A stretch of 61,807 nt of DNA from NCBI RefSeq assembly GCF_003236385.1, contig NZ_POUA01000001.1, forward strand, positions 1 to 61,807. Direction: 5' to 3'. The notes below the pieces were generated by a model. That model was given only the letters and a program-made list of their open reading frames with translations. It was not told the origin of the DNA and searched no databases. Shown piece by piece: positions 8,318-18,578 of the stretch (position 1 is the first letter of the stretch; each line of letters begins with the position of its first letter). A program made the position numbers and the translations under genes. This DNA is from Spongiactinospora gelatinilytica. Lineage in GTDB: Bacteria > Actinomycetota > Actinomycetes > Streptosporangiales > Streptosporangiaceae.

Positions 8318-9510
8318 GAATCGACCTGGTTTCCGAGCACGCCGACCCGCTGGCGGCCGTCGGCGGCGTGGACGCGGGCGGTCAGAACGTACACGTCGCC
8401 GCGCTCGCCACGGCCCTCGCCGCGCGCGGGCACGAGGTCACCGTCCACACCCGCCGCACGTCCCCGGACGGGCCGCAGGCCGTGCCGATGGCCCCGGGGG
8501 TGACCGTCGAGCACGTACCGGCCGGGCCGGCGATGCCGCTGCCCAAGGACGAACTGCTGCCGCACATGCCGGCCTTCGCCCGGCACCTGGCCGCGCGCTG
8601 GGCGGCCGACCCGCCGGACGTGGCGCACACGCACTTCTGGATGAGCGGCCTGGCCGCGCTCGCCGCCGCCCGCGAGGTGCCGGTGCCCGTCGTGCACACC
8701 TATCACGCGCTCGGCACGGTGAAACGACGCTGGCAGGGCGATGCGGACACCAGCCCGGCGCGGCGCGTCGGCATCGAGACCGAGATCGGCGTACGGGCCG
8801 ACGCCATCGTGGCGACCTGCCACGACGAGGCCGAGGAACTGCGCGCGATGGGCGTGCCGCTGTCCCGCGTGCGGGTCGTGCCGTGCGGGGTGGACCTGGA
8901 ACTGTTCCGGCCCGACGGCCCGATGGCCGCCCGGGACGGCGACCGGCCCCGGGTGCTGAGCATCGGCCGCCTGGTCCCCCGCAAGGGCGTCGAGACGATC
9001 ATCGAGGCGCTGTGCCAGGTGCCGGAGGCCGAGTTGGTGATCGCCGGTGGCGACGTACGCGACGCGGAGGCCGTACGGCTGGCCGGGCTCGCGGCCCGCC
9101 GGGGCGTGGCCGACCGGATCCGGCTGATCGGCAGCGTGGCCCGCGCCGACGTGCCCGCGCTGCTGCGCTCGGCCGACGTGCTGGTGACCGTGCCGTGGTA
9201 CGAACCGTTCGGCATGGTCCCGCTGGAGGCGATGGCCTGCGGAGTGCCGGTGATCGCCTCCGCGGTCGGCGGCCACCTGGACAGCGTCGCGGGCTGCGGC
9301 CTGCTGATCCCGCCGCGCCGCCCCCGCGCGCTCGCCGCCGCGCTGCGCGAACTGCTCTGCCACCCCGATCTGCGGGCCGGCCTGGAGAAGGCGGGCGAAC
9401 GCCGGGCCCAGGCCCGCTACGGCTGGCCCACCGTGGCCGCCGCGACCGAGACCGTCTACCTCAACGCCATCGCCGCCCGGCGGCAGCGGATGGCCGTGGC
9501 AGGAGGGTGA
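8314..9510 (+). CDS. Glycosyltransferase family 4
   Basis: A 398-residue GT4 enzyme. The N-terminal half has GGVDAGGQNVHVAALATALAARG and the sucrose-synthase/MshA-like VAHTHFWMSGLAAL. The C-terminal half has SIGRLVPRKGVETIIEAL, then the E-x7-E nucleotide-sugar motif in EPFGMVPLEAMACGVPVIAS. The start GTG at 8314 overlaps the upstream GT9 stop and has AGGAGG upstream. MshA itself is not implied; it is one of several transferases building the glycan of this cluster. Confidence 0.88.
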   Translation: MRIDLVSEHADPLAAVGGVDAGGQNVHVAALATALAARGHEVTVHTRRTSPDGPQAVPMAPGVTVEHVPAGPAMPLPKDELLPHMPAFARHLAARWAADPPDVAHTHFWMSGLAALAAAREVPVPVVHTYHALGTVKRRWQGDADTSPARRVGIETEIGVRADAIVATCHDEAEELRAMGVPLSRVRVVPCGVDLELFRPDGPMAARDGDRPRVLSIGRLVPRKGVETIIEALCQVPEAELVIAGGDVRDAEAVRLAGLAARRGVADRIRLIGSVARADVPALLRSADVLVTVPWYEPFGMVPLEAMACGVPVIASAVGGHLDSVAGCGLLIPPRRPRALAAALRELLCHPDLRAGLEKAGERRAQARYGWPTVAAATETVYLNAIAARRQRMAVAGG

Positions 9511-9513
9511 CCG

Positions 9514-10065
9514 ATGCACCATCACCTGGCCAAACTGAGCGACGCCATCCGCGAGCTGGACGGCGAGACGGTGAAGATCCACGCCTGGGGCCAGAAGCTG
9601 GCCGCCGTGCTGACCGGCGGCGGACGGCTGCTGGCCTGCGGCAACGGCGGTTCGGCCGCCGAGGCCCAGCACCTGACCGCCGAACTGGTCGGCCGCTTCC
9701 GCGCCGACCGCCGCCCCTACGCGGCCATCGCGCTGCACGCCGACACCTCGACGGTCACCGCGATCGGCAACGACTTCGGGCCCGAGTCGGTGTTCGCCCG
9801 CCAGGTACACGGGCACGGCCGCCCCGGCGACGTACTGATCTGCCTGTCCACCAGCGGGACCAGCGCCAACGTGCTGGCCGCCGCCGCGGCCGGGCGCGAG
9901 TGCGGCCTGCTCACCTGGGCGCTCACCGGCCCCGCGCCGAACCCGCTGGCCGACCTCTGCGACGACGCCCTGCCGGTGCCCGCCGCCGACTCCTGCACCG
10001 TCCAGGAACTCCACCTGGCGCTCATCCACATGCTCTGCGACGTGATCGAGGAGGTGCCGCAGTGA
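9514..10065 (+). CDS. gmhA: Sedoheptulose-7-phosphate isomerase-like SIS protein
   Basis: A 183-residue sugar isomerase (SIS) protein. ACGNGGSAAEAQHLTAELVG is the phosphosugar/zinc site at about residues 45-64, CLSTSGTSANVLAAA the second SIS motif, and QELHLALIH a metal-ligand helix near the C-terminus. GmhA converts sedoheptulose 7-phosphate to D-glycero-D-manno-heptose 7-phosphate, the first step to activated heptose. Length and motifs fit GmhA well. It starts 3 bp after the GT4 gene and its stop overlaps the hldE start, making the pathway role very likely. Confidence 0.88.
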   Translation: MHHHLAKLSDAIRELDGETVKIHAWGQKLAAVLTGGGRLLACGNGGSAAEAQHLTAELVGRFRADRRPYAAIALHADTSTVTAIGNDFGPESVFARQVHGHGRPGDVLICLSTSGTSANVLAAAAAGRECGLLTWALTGPAPNPLADLCDDALPVPAADSCTVQELHLALIHMLCDVIEEVPQ

Positions 10066-11393
10066 CCCGCGGGCCCATCGTGGTGATCGGTGACGTGCTG
10101 CTGGACATCGACATCGACGGGGACGCCGATCGCATCGCGCCCGACGCCCCGGTTCCCGTGGTGGTGGAGTCCGGCCGCCACCAGCGTCCCGGCGGGGCGG
10201 GGCTGGCCGCGCTGCTCGCCGCCGCCGACGGGGCCGACGTCACGCTGGTCACCGCCATCGGCGACGACCCGGCGGGCGACGTCCTGCGCAAGCTGCTGGC
10301 GGGCCGGGTGCGGCTGGCCGCGCTCCCGCTGCGCGGACGTACGGCGAGCAAGACCCGCGTCCGCGCCAAGGGCCAGACCCTGGTGCGGGTGGACGACGGC
10401 GACGGCCGGGCCGGGCCCGGCCGGATCCCCCACGACGTGCTGCGCGACGCGGCCGTGGTCCTGGTCTCCGACTACGGGCGCGGGGTCGCCGACCTGGCCC
10501 GCCCGCTGCTGCACGGCCTGGAGATCCCGGTCGTGTGGGACCCGCACCCGAACGGCGGCGCCCCGCCGTACGGCTGCGCGCTGGTCACCCCGAACGCCGC
10601 CGAGGCCCGCCTGCTCTGCGACGCCGCCGAGACTCCCGGCGAGGCCGCGGTACGGCTGGCCCGTTCCTGCCACGCCGAAGCCGTGGCGGTGACGCTCGGC
10701 GACGACGGCGCGACGGTCGCCCGCGGCACGGGCGAACACGTACGGGTGCCCGCGCCCGAGGTGGCCGCGGGCCGCGACTCCTGCGGCGCGGGCGACCGGT
10801 TCGCGGTGGCGGCGGCGCTCGCGCTGCGCGACGGGGCCACCCCCGAGGAGGCCGTCGCCGTCGCAGTGCGCGAGGCGGGCCGGTTCGTGGCGGCGGGCGG
10901 CGCGGCGGCGATCCGGGTCAAGGCCGCGCCGGACCATCCGCGCACCCCGCGCGAGGCGGCCGAGGCGGTACGCGCGTCCGGCGGGCGGCTGATCGCCACC
11001 GGCGGCTGCTTCGACCTGCTGCACGCCGGACACGTCAGCCTGCTGCGCCGGGCCAGGGCGCTCGGCGACGCGCTGATCGTGTGCGTCAATTCCGACCGTT
11101 CGGTACGACGGCTCAAGGGCCCCGGCCGCCCGGTGGTCCGCGAGGCAGACCGGGTCGCCGTGCTCAACGCGCTCGGCTGCGTGGACGCCGTCGTCGTCTT
11201 CGACGAGGACGACCCGTCGGCGCTGATCGACCGGCTGCGGCCGCACGTGTGGGTGAAGGGCGGCGACTACGCCGCCGCCGACCTGCCCGAGACCGAGGTG
11301 ATGCGGCGGATCGGCGGCGAGGTCGTCATCCTGCCCACCCTCCCGGGCCACTCCACCACCGGCCTGATCACCGCGGCGCGGGCCATCGCATGA
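10062..11393 (+). CDS. hldE: Bifunctional heptose-7-phosphate kinase / heptose-1-phosphate nucleotidyltransferase
   Basis: A 443-residue two-domain protein. The PfkB-type kinase domain (about 1-310) opens with IVVIGDVLLDIDIDGDADRIAPDAPVP and ends with the catalytic DSCGAGDRFA. The HxGH-type nucleotidyltransferase domain (about 315-443) has GGCFDLLHAGHVSLLRRAR and NSDRSVRRLKGPGRP. The same order occurs in proteobacterial HldE/RfaE. The kinase makes heptose 1,7-bisphosphate, GmhB removes phosphate 7, and the second domain adds the nucleotide (ADP in HldE; not proven here). It starts at a GTG overlapping the gmhA stop. Confidence 0.9.
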   Translation: MTRGPIVVIGDVLLDIDIDGDADRIAPDAPVPVVVESGRHQRPGGAGLAALLAAADGADVTLVTAIGDDPAGDVLRKLLAGRVRLAALPLRGRTASKTRVRAKGQTLVRVDDGDGRAGPGRIPHDVLRDAAVVLVSDYGRGVADLARPLLHGLEIPVVWDPHPNGGAPPYGCALVTPNAAEARLLCDAAETPGEAAVRLARSCHAEAVAVTLGDDGATVARGTGEHVRVPAPEVAAGRDSCGAGDRFAVAAALALRDGATPEEAVAVAVREAGRFVAAGGAAAIRVKAAPDHPRTPREAAEAVRASGGRLIATGGCFDLLHAGHVSLLRRARALGDALIVCVNSDRSVRRLKGPGRPVVREADRVAVLNALGCVDAVVVFDEDDPSALIDRLRPHVWVKGGDYAAADLPETEVMRRIGGEVVILPTLPGHSTTGLITAARAIA

Positions 11394-11421
11394 GGACATG
11401 ACAACCGAGAGGGGACCTATC

Positions 11422-12102
11422 GTGCTGGGCAACATCCTGATCACCGGTGGCGCGTCCGGGCTGGGCCAGGCGACCGCGGAGGCCGTGGCCAAGGCCGGGG
11501 GCCGCCCGCTGATCATCGACGTCAACGCTCCCGTCGGCGACTACGACCATGTGATCGCCGACCTGTGCGACCGGGAGCAGGCCGAGAGTGCCGTACGTGA
11601 GCTGGCCGGCCGGGCGGACGGGCTGTCCGCCGTGGTGACCGCGGCCGGGGTGGACGCCTGCGGGCGGCTCGACGCCGTGCCCGCCGCCGCCTGGGAGCGG
11701 GTGATCCAGGTCAACCTGCTGGGCACCGCCTCTGTGGTGCGGGCCGCGCTGCCGTACCTGGCCGAAAGCCGCGGGCGGGTCGTCACCGTGGCCTCCACGC
11801 TGGGGCTGCGCGCGCTCAGCGACGCGAGCGCGTACTGCGCGGCGAAGTTCGGCGTGGTGGGGTTCACCCGCGCGCTGGCGGCGGAGCTGGCCGGGCAGGT
11901 CGGGGTCACCCTGCTGATCCCCGGCGGCATGCGCACGCCGTTCTTCGACGGCCGCGACGAACAGTACCGGCCCGGCCCGGACGCCGGGCTCAACCAGCCC
12001 GAGGACGTCGCCGCCACCATCGTCTTCGCGCTCGGCCAGCCGGCCGGCTGCGAGGTGCGCGAACTGGTGGTCTGCCCCGCCACGGAGACGTCATGGCCAT
12101 GA
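11422..12102 (+). CDS. SDR-family oxidoreductase in the heptose cluster
   Basis: A classical short-chain dehydrogenase with [18 protein letters not shown] at the N-terminus, [16 protein letters not shown], and the catalytic [15 protein letters not shown]; the catalytic serine is in [11 protein letters not shown] place the start at GTG 11422 (226 residues) because GAGAGGGG lies 7 bases before it. An in-frame ATG at 11398 would add 8 residues but has its purine run too close. The product may oxidise or epimerise a sugar of the cluster. No HldD homologue is present, so this or one of the later epimerases could replace it. Confidence 0.82.
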   Translation: MLGNILITGGASGLGQATAEAVAKAGGRPLIIDVNAPVGDYDHVIADLCDREQAESAVRELAGRADGLSAVVTAAGVDACGRLDAVPAAAWERVIQVNLLGTASVVRAALPYLAESRGRVVTVASTLGLRALSDASAYCAAKFGVVGFTRALAAELAGQVGVTLLIPGGMRTPFFDGRDEQYRPGPDAGLNQPEDVAATIVFALGQPAGCEVRELVVCPATETSWP

Positions 12103-13085
12103 ACACGGCCATGGACACGGCCATGAGCCGGCCCGCGCTGGTCGCCCTGCGCGGGCTCGGCCTCGGCGACCTGCTCACCGCGGTGCCCGCGCTGCGGGCG
12201 CTGCGCCGCGCGCACCCACGGCACCGCATCACGCTGGCCGCGCCGTCCTCGCTGCGGCCTCTGCTGCCGCTGATCGGCGCGGTGGACGAACTCGTCCACA
12301 CCAGCGGCACCGGTCCGGTTTCGCTGGACGGCGCCGACATCGCGGTCAACCTGCACGGCAGCGGCCCGCAGAGCACCACCGCGCTGCGCCGCATCCGCCC
12401 GGGCACGCTGCTCACCCACGCCCACCCCGGACTGCCCGGGGTCGAGGGCCCCGACTGGCGGGCCGACCTGCACGAGGTACACCGGTGGTGCGCGATGCTG
12501 CACTGGTACGGCATCGCCGCCGACCCCGACGACCTCACCTTGGACCTGCGCGCCGAGCGGCGGGACGCGACGGTGATCGTGCATCCCGGCGCGTCCTCGG
12601 CGGCCCGGTGCTGGCCGGCCGCCCGGTACGCGGAGCTGGCCGCCGAGCTGAGCGCGGCCGGGCACCGGGTGCTGATCACCGGCAGCGTCGCCGAACGCGT
12701 GCTGGCCAGGCAGATCGCCGACCTCGCCGGACTGCCGGGGGACCGCGTGCTGGCCGGCCGTACCGGGCTGGGAGAGCTGGCCGTACTGGTGGCCCGCGCC
12801 CGGATGGTGATCAGCGGCGACACCGGCGTCGCGCACCTGGCCGTGGCCATGGAGACGCCGTCCGTGGTGATCTGCGGCCCGGTCTCGCCCGCGCTGTGGG
12901 GGCCGCCGCCGGGCCGCGAACGGCACGTGGCCCTGTGGGCCGGCCGTACCGGCGACCCGCACGCGAACGGCCCCGACCCGGGGCTGCTGGACATCGGGGT
13001 GCGCCAGGTGCTCGACGCCGTGTGCGCGACCTTGGACGGCGAGCCCGCTCGCCGCCCGCGATCGACGGATGGGGTGAAGACGTGA
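12093..13085 (+). CDS. Glycosyltransferase family 9 (second heptosyltransferase-like)
   Basis: A 330-residue GT9 enzyme with [19 protein letters not shown] near the start, [21 protein letters not shown] in the middle, and [21 protein letters not shown] near the C-terminus. It is a paralogue of the GT9 gene at 7250. The first 30 bases hold a run of ATGGCC/ATGAAC/ATGGAC words giving four possible starts (12093, 12099, 12111, 12123). GGAG before 12093 favours the first, while 12099 makes an ATGA overlap with the SDR stop. It ends in a GTGA overlap with the next gene. Confidence 0.87.
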   Translation: MAMNTAMDTAMSRPALVALRGLGLGDLLTAVPALRALRRAHPRHRITLAAPSSLRPLLPLIGAVDELVHTSGTGPVSLDGADIAVNLHGSGPQSTTALRRIRPGTLLTHAHPGLPGVEGPDWRADLHEVHRWCAMLHWYGIAADPDDLTLDLRAERRDATVIVHPGASSAARCWPAARYAELAAELSAAGHRVLITGSVAERVLARQIADLAGLPGDRVLAGRTGLGELAVLVARARMVISGDTGVAHLAVAMETPSVVICGPVSPALWGPPPGRERHVALWAGRTGDPHANGPDPGLLDIGVRQVLDAVCATLDGEPARRPRSTDGVKT

Positions 13086-14047
13086 CGACACCGACGACGG
13101 GCACCGTCGTGGTGACCGGCGGAGCCGGATTCCTCGGCTCCTACCTGTGCGAGCGCATGCTGGCCAGGGGCGCCCAGGTGATCTGCATGGACAACTTCCT
13201 CACCGGCGACCCGGCCAACGTGGAGCACCTGTTCGGCGCTCCCGGGTTCCGGCTGCTGGACTGCGACCTGACCGGATTCGTCCACGTCCCCGGTGACGTG
13301 GATCTGGTACTCCACTTCGCGTCGGCCGCCTCGCCCGCCGACTACCTGCGCCACCCGATCGAGACGCTGAAGGTCGGCAGCCTCGGCACCCTGCACGCGC
13401 TCGGCCTGGCCAAGGAGAAGGGCGCGCGGTTCGTGCTGGCCTCCACCAGCGAGGTCTACGGCGACCCGCTGGAACACCCGCAGCGGGAGACGTACTGGGG
13501 CAACGTCAACCCGGTCGGCCCGCGCAGCGTCTACGACGAGGCCAAACGCTTCGCCGAGGCGCTGACCACCGCCTACCGCAACGCGCACGGCGTGGACACC
13601 GGCATCGTGCGCATCTTCAACACCTACGGCCCACGGATGCGCCCCGCCGATGGCCGGGCCATCCCCACCTTCGTCGGCCAGGCCCTGCGCGGCGAGCCGA
13701 TCACGGTCACCGGCGACGGCAGCCAGACCAGGTCCGTCTGCTACGTGGACGACACGGTGGCGGGCATCCTGGCGCTGGCCGACAGCGGATTCGCCGGGCC
13801 GGTCAACATCGGCAACCCGGAGGAGCTGACCATGCTCGCCCTGGCCGGACTGATCAAGGACATGACCGGGTCACGTTCGCCGATCCGCTTCATCGAGCGC
13901 CCGGTGGACGACCCGAAGGTACGGCGGCCGGACACGTCGCTGGCCGAGGAGAAGCTCGGCTGGCGGCCGGTCGTGCCGGTGGAGGAGGGACTGCGCCGCA
14001 CCATCGCGTGGTTCGCCGCCGAGCCGGTCACCGAGACGGTGGGATGA
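13082..14047 (+). CDS. NAD-dependent sugar epimerase/dehydratase, UDP-glucuronate decarboxylase-like
   Basis: A 321-residue extended [24 protein letters not shown] binds [18 protein letters not shown] follows, and the catalytic S/Y/K set is in [10 protein letters not shown] and [27 protein letters not shown] and [13 protein letters not shown] are strongly like UDP-xylose synthase/GalE enzymes. It may convert the nucleotide sugar made by HldE or supply another sugar for the GTs. The GTG start overlaps the GT9 stop by 4 bases. Confidence 0.85.
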   Translation: MTTPTTGTVVVTGGAGFLGSYLCERMLARGAQVICMDNFLTGDPANVEHLFGAPGFRLLDCDLTGFVHVPGDVDLVLHFASAASPADYLRHPIETLKVGSLGTLHALGLAKEKGARFVLASTSEVYGDPLEHPQRETYWGNVNPVGPRSVYDEAKRFAEALTTAYRNAHGVDTGIVRIFNTYGPRMRPADGRAIPTFVGQALRGEPITVTGDGSQTRSVCYVDDTVAGILALADSGFAGPVNIGNPEELTMLALAGLIKDMTGSRSPIRFIERPVDDPKVRRPDTSLAEEKLGWRPVVPVEEGLRRTIAWFAAEPVTETVG

Positions 14048-14057
14048 GGGAGGAACG

Positions 14058-15092
14058 ATGCGTGTAGTGGTTGTCGGGGCGACCGGGAACGTGGGGACCA
14101 GCGTGGTCGCCGCGCTGGCCGCCGACCCTTCGGTGAGCTCGGTGCTCGGGCTGGCCAGGCGCGAGCCGGAGTGGCGGCCCGCCAAGGTCGAATGGCAGCA
14201 GGCCGACATCGGCAAGGACGACCTGCGTCCGCACTTCGCCGGCGCGGGCGCGGTGGTGAACCTCGCATGGCTGTTCCAGCCCACCCGCGACGCGGTGGTC
14301 ACCTGGCGCAACAACGTGCTGGGCGGCATCCGGGTGTTCCGCGCGGTGGCCGACGCCGGGGTGCCGGTGCTGGTCCACGCCTCCTCGGTGGGCACGTACT
14401 CGCCGGGCCCGAAGGACCGCAGGGTGGGCGAGGACTGGCCCACCCACGGGTGGCCGCGCGCCGCCTACGCAAGGGAGAAGGCGTACCTGGAACGGGTGCT
14501 GGACGCCTATGAACGGGAGCATCCGGACATCCGCGTGGTGCGGATGCGGCCCTCGTTCATCTTCAAACGGGAGTCGGCGGTCGAGCAGCGCCGGCTGTTC
14601 GCCGGGCCGTTCCTGCCGAACCGGCTCACCCGGCTGGCCCGGCCGGAACTGGTGCCGTTCGTACCGGACACCCCCGGGCTGGTCTTCCAGGCGGTACACG
14701 GCGACGACATCGGCGAGGCGTACCGGCTGGCGGTCACCAAGGACGTGTCCGGGCCGTTCAACATCGCCGCCGACCCCGTCATCGAACCCGCCACGCTGGC
14801 CGCGCTGCTCGGCGCGCGGCTGGTCAAGGTGCCCGGCCCGCTGCTGACCGGCGTGGTGGCCGCGGCCTGGCGGCTGCACCTGGTGCCGGCCTCGCCGGGC
14901 CTGGTGGACCTGGTCCTGCGGCTGCCGCTGATGGACGCCGGCCGGGCCCGCGACGAACTCGGCTGGCGGCCCCGGCACACCGCACTGGACGCGCTGCGCG
15001 ACTTCGCGGCCGGGCTGCGCGACCCGCGCGGCATGGACACGCCGCCGCTGTCCCCGCGGCCGGAGGCGGCTAAGGCGTCAGCAGCACCTTGA
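14058..15092 (+). CDS. NAD-dependent epimerase/dehydratase family protein
   Basis: A 344-residue atypical extended SDR with VVVGATGNVGTSVVAAL at the N-terminus, the catalytic region HASSVGTYSPGP and YAREKAYLERVL, and RPSFIFKRES. GAGGGAGGAACG is a clear ribosome site before ATG 14058. The last gene of the glycan operon; its final 23 bases overlap the convergent zinc dehydrogenase gene. The substrate is uncertain, as this subfamily acts on sugars and on small carbonyl compounds. Confidence 0.8.
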   Translation: MRVVVVGATGNVGTSVVAALAADPSVSSVLGLARREPEWRPAKVEWQQADIGKDDLRPHFAGAGAVVNLAWLFQPTRDAVVTWRNNVLGGIRVFRAVADAGVPVLVHASSVGTYSPGPKDRRVGEDWPTHGWPRAAYAREKAYLERVLDAYEREHPDIRVVRMRPSFIFKRESAVEQRRLFAGPFLPNRLTRLARPELVPFVPDTPGLVFQAVHGDDIGEAYRLAVTKDVSGPFNIAADPVIEPATLAALLGARLVKVPGPLLTGVVAAAWRLHLVPASPGLVDLVLRLPLMDAGRARDELGWRPRHTALDALRDFAAGLRDPRGMDTPPLSPRPEAAKASAAP

Positions 15093-16251
15093 TCGCCCGG
15101 TCCCGCTTCTTCTGGAAGATCTTGTAGCCGTGCGGGGCGTGGCCCAGCGGCAGGATGTGGGTGGCCAGGTCCTCGGTGCCGAGCGGGTCGGAGTCGTCCA
15201 GCACCAGCGGCAGCAGGTCGTCGATCCAGCGCCGTACGTGGGCCTGGCCCATCCGCAGGGTGACGCCCTTGTCGAACATGCGCAGCATCGGCATCGGGTC
15301 GGCCATGCCGCCGTACACGCCGCTCACCGAGATCGTGCCGCCGCGCCGCACGATGTCGATGGCCTGGTTCAGCGCGGCCAGCCGGTCCACGCCCGCGGTG
15401 GTCATCATCGGCGCGGCCACCCGGCCGGGCAGCAGGGCGGTCAGCGTGTGCGCGAGGTGCGCCATCGGCGAGCCGTGCGCCTCCATGCCGACCGCGTCGA
15501 TCACGCTCACGGTGCCCCGGCCCGCGGTGAGGTCCCTGACCGCGTCGGGGACGTCGTCCACCGCCGAGGCGTCCACGATCTCGACGCCGTGCCGCTGGGC
15601 CATCGCCAGCCGTTCCGGCACGCCGTCCACGCCGATCACCCGCAGCCCGCGGTGCCGGGCCACCCGGCAGCACATCTGGCCGATCGGGCCGAGGCCGAGC
15701 ACGGTCACCTCGCCGCCCTCGGGTACGTCGGCGAACTCCACGGCCTGCCAGGCGGTGGGCAGTACGTCCGACAGGTAGACGAACCGCTCGTCCGGCGGCC
15801 CCTGCGGGACCTTGATCGGGCCGAACTGCGCCTGCGGCACCCGCAGGTACTCCGCCTGCCCGCCCGGCACCTCGCCGTACAGCTTGGTGTAGCCGAACAG
15901 GGCCGCGCCCATGTTGTACTCCCGGTTCTGGGTTGTCTCGCATTGGGCGTACAGCTTGCGGTCGCACATGTAACAGTGGCCGCAGGAGATGTTGAACGGC
16001 ACCACCACCCGGTCGCCCGGACTGATGTGGCGGACATCCGCGCCGACCTCCTCCACGATGCCCATCGCCTCGTGGCCGAGGATGTCGCCCTCGCCCATGA
16101 ACGGCCCGAGCACCTCGTAAAGATGCAGGTCCGAGCCGCAGATGCCGGTCGAGGTGACCTTGATCACCGCGTCTGTGGGCTCCTTGACGGCCGGATCGGT
16201 GACCTCCTCGACGCGGACGTCGCGCTTACCGTGCCAGGTGACGGCCTTCAT
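15070..16251 (-). CDS. Zinc-dependent alcohol/formaldehyde dehydrogenase
   Basis: A 393-residue zinc MDR enzyme. GICGSDLHLYE and GHEAMGIVEEVG hold the catalytic zinc ligands, and CGHCYMCDRKLYAQC carries the four structural-zinc cysteines (about residues 99-113). GLGPIGQMCCRVARHRG is the NAD site. It resembles glutathione-independent formaldehyde or threonine dehydrogenases. AAAGGAGC sits before ATG 16251, and this ATG shares one base with the phosphoketolase stop (TGATG), so the two are co-translated. It could reoxidise or feed the acetyl-phosphate branch, but the substrate is not shown by the sequence. Confidence 0.87.
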   Translation of the reverse strand: MKAVTWHGKRDVRVEEVTDPAVKEPTDAVIKVTSTGICGSDLHLYEVLGPFMGEGDILGHEAMGIVEEVGADVRHISPGDRVVVPFNISCGHCYMCDRKLYAQCETTQNREYNMGAALFGYTKLYGEVPGGQAEYLRVPQAQFGPIKVPQGPPDERFVYLSDVLPTAWQAVEFADVPEGGEVTVLGLGPIGQMCCRVARHRGLRVIGVDGVPERLAMAQRHGVEIVDASAVDDVPDAVRDLTAGRGTVSVIDAVGMEAHGSPMAHLAHTLTALLPGRVAAPMMTTAGVDRLAALNQAIDIVRRGGTISVSGVYGGMADPMPMLRMFDKGVTLRMGQAHVRRWIDDLLPLVLDDSDPLGTEDLATHILPLGHAPHGYKIFQKKRDRAIKVLLTP

Positions 16252-18578
16252 CACTGCTCCTTTTCGCCATTTCTTGCGGGCCAGGTCCAACTACTGATCT
16301 CGGGCGGGTCCTCGCCGTGCTCGCGGGTGTGCGCACGGGCCCGCAGCCGGGCGTCCACCATCCGCTGGCGCAGGTGACCGGCGGTGGCCCCGATGCCGGG
16401 CACCCGGTCGATCACGTCCATGACGAGGTGGTAGCGGTCGATCCCGTTCAACATGGCCATGTCGAACGGGGTGGTCGTGGTGCCCTCCTCGCGGTACCCG
16501 CGCACATGGAAGTTGGCGTGCCCGGTCCTGCGGTAGATGAGGCGATGGATCGACCACGGGTATCCGTGGAAGTTGAAGATGATCGGCCGGTCGGCGGTGA
16601 ACAGCGTGTCGAACTCCGCGTCCGCCATCCCGTGCGGATGCATGGACGGCGGCAGCAGCCGCATCAGGTCCACCACGTTCACCACGCGGACCTTGAGCCG
16701 CGGCAGGTGCTCGCGGATCAGCGCCGCCGCGGCCAGCGTCTCCATGGTCGGGGTGTCGCCCGCGCAGGCCAGTACCACGTCAGGGTGCTCACCCGCGTCC
16801 GTGGAGGCCCACGGCAGGATGCCGAGCCCGCGGGCGCAGTGCGCGACGGCGTCGTCCATCGGCATCAGGTCGTGCGCCTGGTGCTTGCCCGCCACGACGA
16901 CGTTGACATAGTCGCGCGAGCGCAGGCAGTGGTCGGCCACCGACAGCAGCGTGTTGGCGTCCGGCGGCAGGTACACCCGCACGACCTCGGCCTTCTTGTT
17001 CATCACCACGTCCAGGAAGCCGGGGTCCTGGTGGCTGAAGCCGTTGTGGTCCTGCCGCCAGACGTGGGAGGACAGCAGGTAGTTCAGTGAGGAGATGGGC
17101 CGTCGCCAGGGGATCCTGCGTGCGCTCTCCAGCCACTTGGCGTGCTGGTTGAACATCGAGTCGACGATGTGGATGAACGCCTCGTAGCAGTTGAACAGGC
17201 CGTGCCGGCCGGTCAGCAGGTAGCCCTCCAGCCAGCCCTGGCACAGGTGCTCGCTCAGCACCTCCATGACCCGACCGTCGGGGGCGAGGTGCTCGTCGGT
17301 GGGCAGGGTGGCGGCGTTCCACGTCTTGGCGGTGGTCTGGTACACCGCCGACAGCCGGTTGGAGGCGGTCTCGTCCGGGCCCATCAGCCGGAACGCCGTC
17401 GGGTTGCGTTCGAGCACGTCGCGCAGGAAACCGCCGAGCACCCCCGTGGGCGAACTCGTGCGGGCGGCGGGGCTCTCGACCTCTACCGCGTAGTCGCGGT
17501 AGTCGGGCAGGCGCAGCGGGCGGAGCAGTTCGCCGCCGTTGGCGTGCGGGTTCGCGCTCATCCTGCGCCGCTGCTCCGGTACGGCGGCGCGCACGATCTC
17601 GGCCGGGCGTCCGTCGCCCTCGAACAGTTCGCGCGGGCGGTAGGAGTGCATCCAGGCGGCGAGCGCGGCCAGCTTCTCCGGGCGGGTGCGCACCTCGGTC
17701 AGCGGCACCTGGTGGGCCCGCCAGGTGCCCTCCACCGGCAGGCCGTCCACCTCGTGTGGGCCGGTCCAGCCCTTCGGCGTGCGCAGCACGATCATCGGCG
17801 GGCGGCCGGTGGGATCGTCCCTGAGCCGGTCGAACACGGTGTCCAGTACTTCGGCCATCCGCCGGTGGACGGCCAGTGGCTCCGCGCCCGCGACCAGGTG
17901 CGGGTGATAGCCGTAGCCTTCCAGGAGGGCGGCCAGCTCCTGTTCGGGGATGCGGGCGAGGATCGTGGGGTTGGCGATCTTGTACCCGTTCAAATGCAGG
18001 ATGGGCAGCACCACGCCGTCCCGGCCGGGGGTGAGGAACTTGTTCGCGTGCCAGCTCGCGGCCAGCGGACCGGTCTCGGCCTCCCCGTCGCCGATCACGC
18101 ACGCCACCACCAGCTCCGGGTTGTCGAACGCCGCGCCGTAGGCGTGTGCCAGCGAATACCCCAGCTCACCACCCTCGTGGATGGAACCGGGCACCTCCGG
18201 CGCGACGTGGCTGGGGATGCCGCCGGGGAAGGAGAACTGCCGGAACAGCGCGCGCATGCCCGGCTCGTCCTGGGTGACGTCAGGATATTTATCGGTATAG
18301 GTCCCTTCCAGCCAGGCGTGCGCCACCGCCGCCGGCCCGCCGTGGCCCGGGCCGACGATGTAGATCATGTTCTCGTCGCGCTCCCTGATGACGCGGTTGA
18401 GGTGCGCGAAGCAGAAGTTCAGGCCCGGGGTGGTGCCCCAGTGGCCGAGCAGCCGGGGTTTGACGTCCTCGGCGCGCAGTGGCCTGGTCAGCAACGGGTT
18501 GTCCAGCAGGTAGATCTGTCCCACCGACAGGTAGTTGGCGGCCCGCCAGTACGCGTCCACGGATTCGAGTACGTCCAT
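16251..18578 (-). CDS. xfp: Phosphoketolase (xylulose-5-P / fructose-6-P)
   Basis: A 775-residue thiamine-diphosphate enzyme that splits xylulose 5-phosphate (and often fructose 6-phosphate) with phosphate into acetyl phosphate and a sugar phosphate. Family marks are [20 protein letters not shown] near residues 44-63, [19 protein letters not shown], and the ThDP/Mg motif [19 protein letters not shown] at about 163-181. Length is normal. It diverges from acetate kinase across 92 bp; together they turn pentose phosphate into acetate plus ATP. Confidence 0.95.
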   Translation of the reverse strand: MDVLESVDAYWRAANYLSVGQIYLLDNPLLTRPLRAEDVKPRLLGHWGTTPGLNFCFAHLNRVIRERDENMIYIVGPGHGGPAAVAHAWLEGTYTDKYPDVTQDEPGMRALFRQFSFPGGIPSHVAPEVPGSIHEGGELGYSLAHAYGAAFDNPELVVACVIGDGEAETGPLAASWHANKFLTPGRDGVVLPILHLNGYKIANPTILARIPEQELAALLEGYGYHPHLVAGAEPLAVHRRMAEVLDTVFDRLRDDPTGRPPMIVLRTPKGWTGPHEVDGLPVEGTWRAHQVPLTEVRTRPEKLAALAAWMHSYRPRELFEGDGRPAEIVRAAVPEQRRRMSANPHANGGELLRPLRLPDYRDYAVEVESPAARTSSPTGVLGGFLRDVLERNPTAFRLMGPDETASNRLSAVYQTTAKTWNAATLPTDEHLAPDGRVMEVLSEHLCQGWLEGYLLTGRHGLFNCYEAFIHIVDSMFNQHAKWLESARRIPWRRPISSLNYLLSSHVWRQDHNGFSHQDPGFLDVVMNKKAEVVRVYLPPDANTLLSVADHCLRSRDYVNVVVAGKHQAHDLMPMDDAVAHCARGLGILPWASTDAGEHPDVVLACAGDTPTMETLAAAALIREHLPRLKVRVVNVVDLMRLLPPSMHPHGMADAEFDTLFTADRPIIFNFHGYPWSIHRLIYRRTGHANFHVRGYREEGTTTTPFDMAMLNGIDRYHLVMDVIDRVPGIGATAGHLRQRMVDARLRARAHTREHGEDPPEISSWTWPARNGEKEQ

